10,216 nt of DNA, from positions 1 to 10,216 of the forward strand of contig JAIEOG010000029.1 of assembly GCA_019750655.1 (NCBI GenBank), read 5' to 3'. The translations under genes and the position numbers were made by a program. Of the stretch, positions 6,502 through 10,216 are shown piece by piece (the stretch's first letter is position 1; each line of letters begins with the position of its first letter). The notes beneath the pieces are model-generated. The model saw only the letters and a list, made by a program, of their open reading frames with translations. It did no database searches and was not told where the DNA came from. Source of the stretch: a bacterium. Lineage in GTDB: Bacteria > Bdellovibrionota > FAC87 > UBA2466.

Positions 6502-8397
6502 ATGCGCAGAATCTTTCACATTTTCTTAAGTCTCACGATGGCGTTCGCGCCGAGCGCACCCGTGTACGCCGGAACGGTCCAATTGAAAGTTCCCGACATG
6601 CCTTGGGTCGATGCTCCTGGAATCTGGGGCGACCGGAAGGGGAACGGGCAAGGCGAAGGCGAAGGCTTAGGCGATGGGAGCGGCGGCGCTGGAAAAAATG
6701 GCGGCGCGGGTGGTGGACCGGAATTCGCGAAAGAGAAAAAAGGCGGTGGTGGATCCGGCGCTGGAAAACTCGGTGATGGTAGCGATGCGAATGGCGGCGG
6801 CGGCGGGGATTCTCCCGGTGGTTCTGCTGCTGTGAAATTGCCGTACTTCTTTCCCTTGTGCGTCTTTATCGATTCGAAGAAATCTGCTCAAGAAGGAAAT
6901 GCCGCTATCAAGGGGATGGTCGACGAAGCAGCGAAGAAATGTGACGTTGCTTTAATCGTTTTTCCATTCACAGTGGCTACTGACAGTTACGGTCCAGACG
7001 ATGAGCAGCGAATAAACAGCGCTCAACGCCAGATGTGCAATATTCCCGATACAGGAATTGCACCAAAAGCCTCTACAACAACGTGTGCAAGTGGAGAGCA
7101 CCCGGACAATATCATGTGTGGCAACACTGGGCCGCCTCAAGATCCATGGAGAGGAATTGCAGGTTGTGCAGAGGTTCGAGCAGCGAAAGGGGTAACAACG
7201 CCCCCGCCCCCGCCTAACACCGCAGCTAGGGCCAAATTCGATGCGCTTCAAAAAAAGGAAGGGATTAAGAGTTCAAATTCCACCGTCGCGGTCTCCATTG
7301 AAGATGTTAACTCCTGCAACGCGGGTGTGATGTCTCACGAAGCTTTGGGACATAGCCAAATGGGAGAGCCCAACGGCAGCAGCCATGGCCATGGGATCGG
7401 GGCTGATGGCGAAGAAGGTGGCGATAGTGATGGCTGGACGGGAAAAGGTTGCGCCTCAATGCGCGCGAATGCTTTTGACAATGATGGTCGTTGGACATGG
7501 TCTCCAAATCGGCAAACCTACTATGTGAAACCGCAAAATCCAGACGCGTGGAAACGCTTCGATAAACCCGATCCGATTTTCAAAAGCTCCAAGGTTGCGC
7601 AGGGGCCTAGCGCGGGCGGACAAACGACCGGTGATAACGGCAAACGCTTAGCCACCGTCGATGCGCCTCCTAAAATATTTGAACAGAGCGAACAGCCGAT
7701 TAAGAAAAAAACCGTGGAAGTGGAAGACGGCGAAGACGATCGGCATAAGCGCAAAAACCGCACGCAGCAGGCCAATATGGCTGACGGCGCGGTGGAAGAC
7801 GAAGGCGAACAGCTCCCTGGCGCGCGTGGCAAGCTAAGCCCGCCCGGTGCGAGCAAAGTAAAACGCGGTTCGACGATCGAATTCGACGATAACGCTCCGA
7901 AACGTTTTAGTGGCGGCAGCGGCTCCGGTGGTGGAATGGCCGGGGCGGAAGCGCCTCCCCCGGATTACTCGGGTGAGAGCGTGAATGGCGGCGCGGGCGA
8001 TATCCGTTCTTATTCTGTGAATGTCCCCAATGGAAGTGGCGGCAGCGCTGGCGCTTCGATCACTTTCAACGACAATAACCCCAAGGGCTTTAACGGCAGC
8101 GGCGCGGATCGCGGACCGGCTTCCGATGGCTCGACAGTGGGTGCAGACGGTAGTGGCCAAGTGCGCCAGGTGCTCCGTACGGGAGCCTCCGGTTCCGGTC
8201 TTTCGGGCGATGGTTTCTTTGAAGAGAAGGATTCCGACGATCCCGAAGCGCAAGACCGCAAGAAGCGGCAGAAGCGCAAACTACGCGAAGCAGGCGATCC
8301 TAATACTCCAAAGTCTCGTTCTCAAACGGCACCTCGCGGACTTTCGGCCGGTAGTCGGGGCTCGCCAGATCAAACGTACTCAGAAGGTTCAGAGTAA
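6502..8397 (+). CDS. Secreted glycine-rich protein with an eight-cysteine domain and HEALGH motif (631 aa), putative metallohydrolase
   Basis: No family recognised. The order is: signal peptide 1-23 (RRIFHIFLSLTMAF, cleavage after PVYA); glycine-rich linker about 47-110; a compact domain about 112-345; and a long low-complexity tail 360-631. All eight cysteines (120, 147, 179, 195, 206, 222, 272, 317) lie in the domain, as expected for disulfides outside the cytoplasm. The domain contains SHEALGHS (H279, E280, H284) preceded by a strand-like VAVSIED and followed by histidine-rich SSHGHG and then GCASMRANAFD, which could act like a Met-turn. HExxxH is the zinc motif of TldD; the zinc role here is inference. 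A PPPPP run (234-238) sits inside the domain. The tail has repeated DNxPKxF motifs and acidic-then-basic blocks (about 400-420 and 573-595). The last 98 bases overlap the convergent barrel gene. Confidence 0.85.
   Translation: MRRIFHIFLSLTMAFAPSAPVYAGTVQLKVPDMPWVDAPGIWGDRKGNGQGEGEGLGDGSGGAGKNGGAGGGPEFAKEKKGGGGSGAGKLGDGSDANGGGGGDSPGGSAAVKLPYFFPLCVFIDSKKSAQEGNAAIKGMVDEAAKKCDVALIVFPFTVATDSYGPDDEQRINSAQRQMCNIPDTGIAPKASTTTCASGEHPDNIMCGNTGPPQDPWRGIAGCAEVRAAKGVTTPPPPPNTAARAKFDALQKKEGIKSSNSTVAVSIEDVNSCNAGVMSHEALGHSQMGEPNGSSHGHGIGADGEEGGDSDGWTGKGCASMRANAFDNDGRWTWSPNRQTYYVKPQNPDAWKRFDKPDPIFKSSKVAQGPSAGGQTTGDNGKRLATVDAPPKIFEQSEQPIKKKTVEVEDGEDDRHKRKNRTQQANMADGAVEDEGEQLPGARGKLSPPGASKVKRGSTIEFDDNAPKRFSGGSGSGGGMAGAEAPPPDYSGESVNGGAGDIRSYSVNVPNGSGGSAGASITFNDNNPKGFNGSGADRGPASDGSTVGADGSGQVRQVLRTGASGSGLSGDGFFEEKDSDDPEAQDRKKRQKRKLREAGDPNTPKSRSQTAPRGLSAGSRGSPDQTYSEGSE
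6640..6831 (+). repeat. Glycine-rich low-complexity segment of the 631-aa protein
   Basis: Codes for residues 47-110, mostly Gly with Asp, Ser, Asn and Lys. The local motifs LGDGS and SGAGK/GGAGK occur twice (near 57-65 and 85-94), showing an imperfect duplication. It probably acts as a flexible spacer between the cleaved signal peptide and the cysteine-rich domain. Confidence 0.7.
7336..7353 (+). other. HEALGH (HExxxH) candidate metal site in the 631-aa protein
   Basis: Codons for H279-E280-A-L-G-H284. The spacing is HExxxH, one residue longer than the common HExxH, and equals the TldD zinc motif. A related HEAAGH is in the neighbouring 356-aa protein. Confidence 0.5.
7657..8109 (+). repeat. 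Three imperfect DNxPKxF repeats in the tail of the 631-aa protein
   Basis: Copy 1, VDAPPKIF (residues 386-393), is degenerate. Copy 2, STIEFDDNAPKRFSGGSGSG (from 457; bases 7870-7932), and copy 3, ASITFNDNNPKGFNGSG (from 518; bases 8053-8109), align over about 17 residues. Codon choice differs between copies, so the protein motif rather than the DNA is conserved. The motif may be a binding or processing site; its role is unknown. Confidence 0.6.
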
Positions 8398-9235
8398 AAG
8401 ACGTAAACTCCGGGTAACGCGCGCCTGCGATGGCCCGCTGCACACCAGCTTCCATCCGAAACTGTTTCGTCAGCACGAGACCCAAAGCGCCCCCACCTGA
8501 AATGCCCGACGGGCTTCCTGCTAAGCGCGCATAGCTGCCGCCACTACCGGAAACGTTTTGCCCGTTCAAGTTTCCACCCGGTAGCGCCTGAGCGCTAAAC
8601 GAGAGCCGAGAATTAACGGAGAGTTTTATGTACAACCGCTTAATAAACGCCTGCATCACAAGATCGAGCGTCGCGGCTGAAGAATAGCCACCCGTGCGGA
8701 CTTGCAGGCCTGGGGTAGCAGAGAAGTAAAACTGGTTAACCTGGTAACCAAAATGCCCTTTTAAGTGAATGTCCATGTTCCCTTCGCCGACGGCTAAGTC
8801 GGCGTTGGTCGTCACGGCGGTGGAACCCGTCGGGAACTTCAGCTCTGTTTCCAAAACAAACAAAGGCAGCTCCGAAGCGCGCCATTTGAGAAACAAGCGC
8901 ATATCCCCAAGCCCCGTGCCGCCGGCTTGGAAGGCCTCTGTCGAAGTGCGCGTCACCTGCGCGGTGGTCACGGGCATATAGAACCCCGCTACCCAACCCT
9001 CTTCCAAACCAAACTCCGGCTTCACCCAGAACGTAAAATCCCGCAGCGTGGAATTCTGGCCGAGGTAAGTCATGGGCTCCGCCACCCAATCATTGGCAAA
9101 GTTGCTACCCGTTGCGAGGTAGTCCATCCCGCCGCGGATCTGGAGTGTGTATTTATCCGGGATCCAGGCGTAATCCGCCCGTGCAATGCTAGGGGAGAGC
9201 AAACAGAGTAGGATAGCTAAGATGAAAGCTCGCAT
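8300..9235 (-). CDS. Outer-membrane beta-barrel protein, MetA/phenol-degradation-like (311 aa)
   Basis: A signal peptide is predicted at 1-20 (MRAFILAILLCLLS, cleavage after IARA). The mature protein is a series of amphipathic strands. GGTGLGDMRLFLKWR (105-119), LETELKFPTG (128-137) and VGEGNMDIHLKGHFGY (149-164) follow the pattern of the MetA-pathway / transporter-like barrel family. A Gly/Ser/Asn-rich loop at 219-248 is probably extracellular. The last clear strand, FTSFTLNLLSTFDL, ends near residue 290 and is followed by a 21-residue polar tail, unusual for a barrel whose assembly signal is normally terminal. The tail is coded inside the overlap with the convergent 631-aa gene. The start has only a weak TAGG upstream. 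It lies 50 bases downstream of rimO on the same strand, so it may be co-transcribed. Substrate unknown. Confidence 0.85.
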   Translation of the reverse strand: MRAFILAILLCLLSPSIARADYAWIPDKYTLQIRGGMDYLATGSNFANDWVAEPMTYLGQNSTLRDFTFWVKPEFGLEEGWVAGFYMPVTTAQVTRTSTEAFQAGGTGLGDMRLFLKWRASELPLFVLETELKFPTGSTAVTTNADLAVGEGNMDIHLKGHFGYQVNQFYFSATPGLQVRTGGYSSAATLDLVMQAFIKRLYIKLSVNSRLSFSAQALPGGNLNGQNVSGSGGSYARLAGSPSGISGGGALGLVLTKQFRMEAGVQRAIAGARYPEFTSFTLNLLSTFDLASPDYRPKVREVPFENETLEY

Positions 9236-9285
9236 AGAGCGCCTATCCTAACCTCGCAAGGGGCAAACTTCAAAAGGCCAGAAGG

Positions 9286-10216
9286 CTATTGGTGGAGCGT
9301 CGGGGCGCTGCGTTTAGCGGAAAAATCGATCCAGCTTTGTTCTTCGCTGGCTTCTTCGTCTTCCGTATCCGAGGCATCCCGGACGACGCGTGCGATGTAG
9401 TCGTATTCCATGGCGCGCTCGAGTTTTACCAACGCCATTTTGCCTTTTTCGACATGGCCAGCGCGGACTAGGACATAGCCATCGATGTCCGGCGCTTGGC
9501 CTTGGTGGCGGGCTTGCCAGAGGAACTCGGATTCCTCAGAAACTTCTTCCACGAGCACGGGGACTACTTCACCGACGCGGGATTCTAAGCGCTTCTGCGA
9601 AATCTTCTGCTGGAGTGCCATGAGGTCATCACGGCGCTTCTGCTTCACACTTTCAGGCAGCTGCTCCGGCAGCGAGAAGGATTTCGTGTTCTCTTCGCGC
9701 GAATAGGCAAACACGCCTAAGTGATCGAATTCGGCTTCTTCCACGAACGCTTTGAGCTGTTCGTATTCCGCTTCCGTCTCACCTGGGTAACCGACAATCA
9801 CAGTGCTCCGGATAGAAACGCCCGGAATGCGCTCGCGCAACGTCTTCAACCGCTCACGGATCATCTCGCCCGTCACTTTGCGGTTCATCAAAGCCAACAT
9901 ACGGTCGTTGATGTGCTGCACGGGCGTGTCGATGTACTTACAAATCTTAGGCTCAGTGGCGATCAGGTCCAAGAGTTCGTCGGACATCTCGTCTGGGTAG
10001 ACGTAGAACATGCGGATCCACTGCAGGCCATCAATCGCGGCGAGTGCCCGCAACAGGCCCGGCAACGTCGTGCCATTGCGCAAGTCGCGGCCGTAATCCG
10101 TTAAATCCTGCGCGATGAGGTTCAGCTCCAACGCACCCTGTGCCACGAGCGAACGCGCTTCTTGCACGAGCGACTCGATGGTGCGGCTCCGCAGTGTGCC
10201 GCGGATTTTCGGGATA
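9286..10216 (-). CDS. rimO: Ribosomal protein S12 methylthiotransferase RimO, 5' part outside window
   Basis: A radical-SAM enzyme that methylthiolates the conserved aspartate of ribosomal protein S12. The frame is open to the right edge, so the start and both iron-sulfur cysteine motifs lie outside. Visible residues begin IPKIRGTLRSRTIES, which normally directly follows the CxxxCxxC motif. LELNLIAQDLTDYGRDL, the MFYVYPDE and KYIDTPVQHINDRML stretches and STVIVGYPGETE are core radical-SAM/MTTase signatures. A TRAM domain follows (RVGEVVPVLVEEV to LVKLERAMEYDYIARVV). QAPDIDGYV in the TRAM domain marks RimO rather than MiaB. The protein ends with an extra acidic tail of about 30 residues (DTEDEEASEEQSW). 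About 309 residues of a usual ~440 are present. The barrel gene follows 50 bases downstream, with no clear terminator between. Confidence 0.95.
   Translation of the reverse strand, partial: IPKIRGTLRSRTIESLVQEARSLVAQGALELNLIAQDLTDYGRDLRNGTTLPGLLRALAAIDGLQWIRMFYVYPDEMSDELLDLIATEPKICKYIDTPVQHINDRMLALMNRKVTGEMIRERLKTLRERIPGVSIRSTVIVGYPGETEAEYEQLKAFVEEAEFDHLGVFAYSREENTKSFSLPEQLPESVKQKRRDDLMALQQKISQKRLESRVGEVVPVLVEEVSEESEFLWQARHQGQAPDIDGYVLVRAGHVEKGKMALVKLERAMEYDYIARVVRDASDTEDEEASEEQSWIDFSAKRSAPTLHQ

Noticed and set aside
6139..6519. 126-codon minus-strand frame covering the divergent spacer and the start of the 354-aa gene
   Set aside because: It would use another frame over the well-supported signal peptide and GAGGG/GTG start of the 354-aa protein; it looks like a shadow.
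7834..8253. 139-codon minus-strand frame inside the 631-aa gene
   Set aside because: The Ala/Arg/Thr/Ile-rich translation mirrors the opposite-strand glycine-rich coding bias; no ribosome site or family similarity.
8300..9235. Lipoprotein signal (Cys11 in AILLCLLS) in the barrel protein
   Set aside because: The cysteine is in the middle of the hydrophobic core, with no proper lipobox; ordinary cleavage after IARA fits better and suits a barrel.
9236..9285. Rho-independent terminator between rimO and the barrel gene
   Set aside because: The only hairpin (AGCC/GGC-type, three to four pairs before TTTT) is too weak to claim.
1..10216. CRISPR array, tRNA, rRNA, insertion sequence or attachment site
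   Set aside because: No spaced direct repeats, cloverleaf, transposase motifs or terminal repeats were seen on either strand.

Overview
The window comes from a Gram-negative bacterium. It encodes an LPS-export permease (LptF/LptG family), two outer-membrane beta-barrel proteins and at least four proteins with Sec-type signal peptides. The housekeeping genes (rarA, cysQ, rimO) are ordinary bacterial versions and do not fix the taxonomy. Moderate GC, tight packing and many secreted proteins of unknown function would suit a predatory or delta-like lineage such as Bdellovibrionota, but this is a low-confidence guess. No RNA genes, insertion sequences, CRISPR arrays or phage genes were seen. No stretch over 300 bases lacks a gene; the two largest gaps are about 150-165 bases.

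Left part (1-4006). A beta-barrel outer-membrane protein, cut by the left edge, ends convergently with rarA (replication-fork AAA+ ATPase); their stop codons share a CTAG. rarA diverges from an lptF/lptG-type permease across only 43 bases, which hold a plausible promoter and an 8-base inverted repeat. The permease converges with cysQ (one base between the stops). cysQ lies downstream of a small secreted protein gene and is probably co-transcribed with it.

Middle part (4160-8397). This is the accessory and most interesting part. Two leftward genes, probably one operon, encode secreted proteins of 354 and 356 residues. The 356-residue protein carries a DUF4347-like His/Cys block (HGNPG ... SCN.AG) and also an HEAAGH motif. 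Divergent from them is a 631-residue secreted protein with glycine-rich and low-complexity arms around a domain with eight cysteines, which contains an HEALGH motif. The 164-base divergent spacer holds a perfect 20-base palindrome, a candidate shared operator. The 631-residue gene overlaps its convergent neighbour by 98 coding bases.

Right part (8300-10216). rimO (ribosomal protein S12 methylthiotransferase, 5' part beyond the right edge) is followed 50 bases downstream on the same strand by a MetA/phenol-degradation-type outer-membrane barrel gene. The middle genes could form a small secreted or surface hydrolase module, with the downstream barrel possibly related, but that link is inference from context and motifs only.
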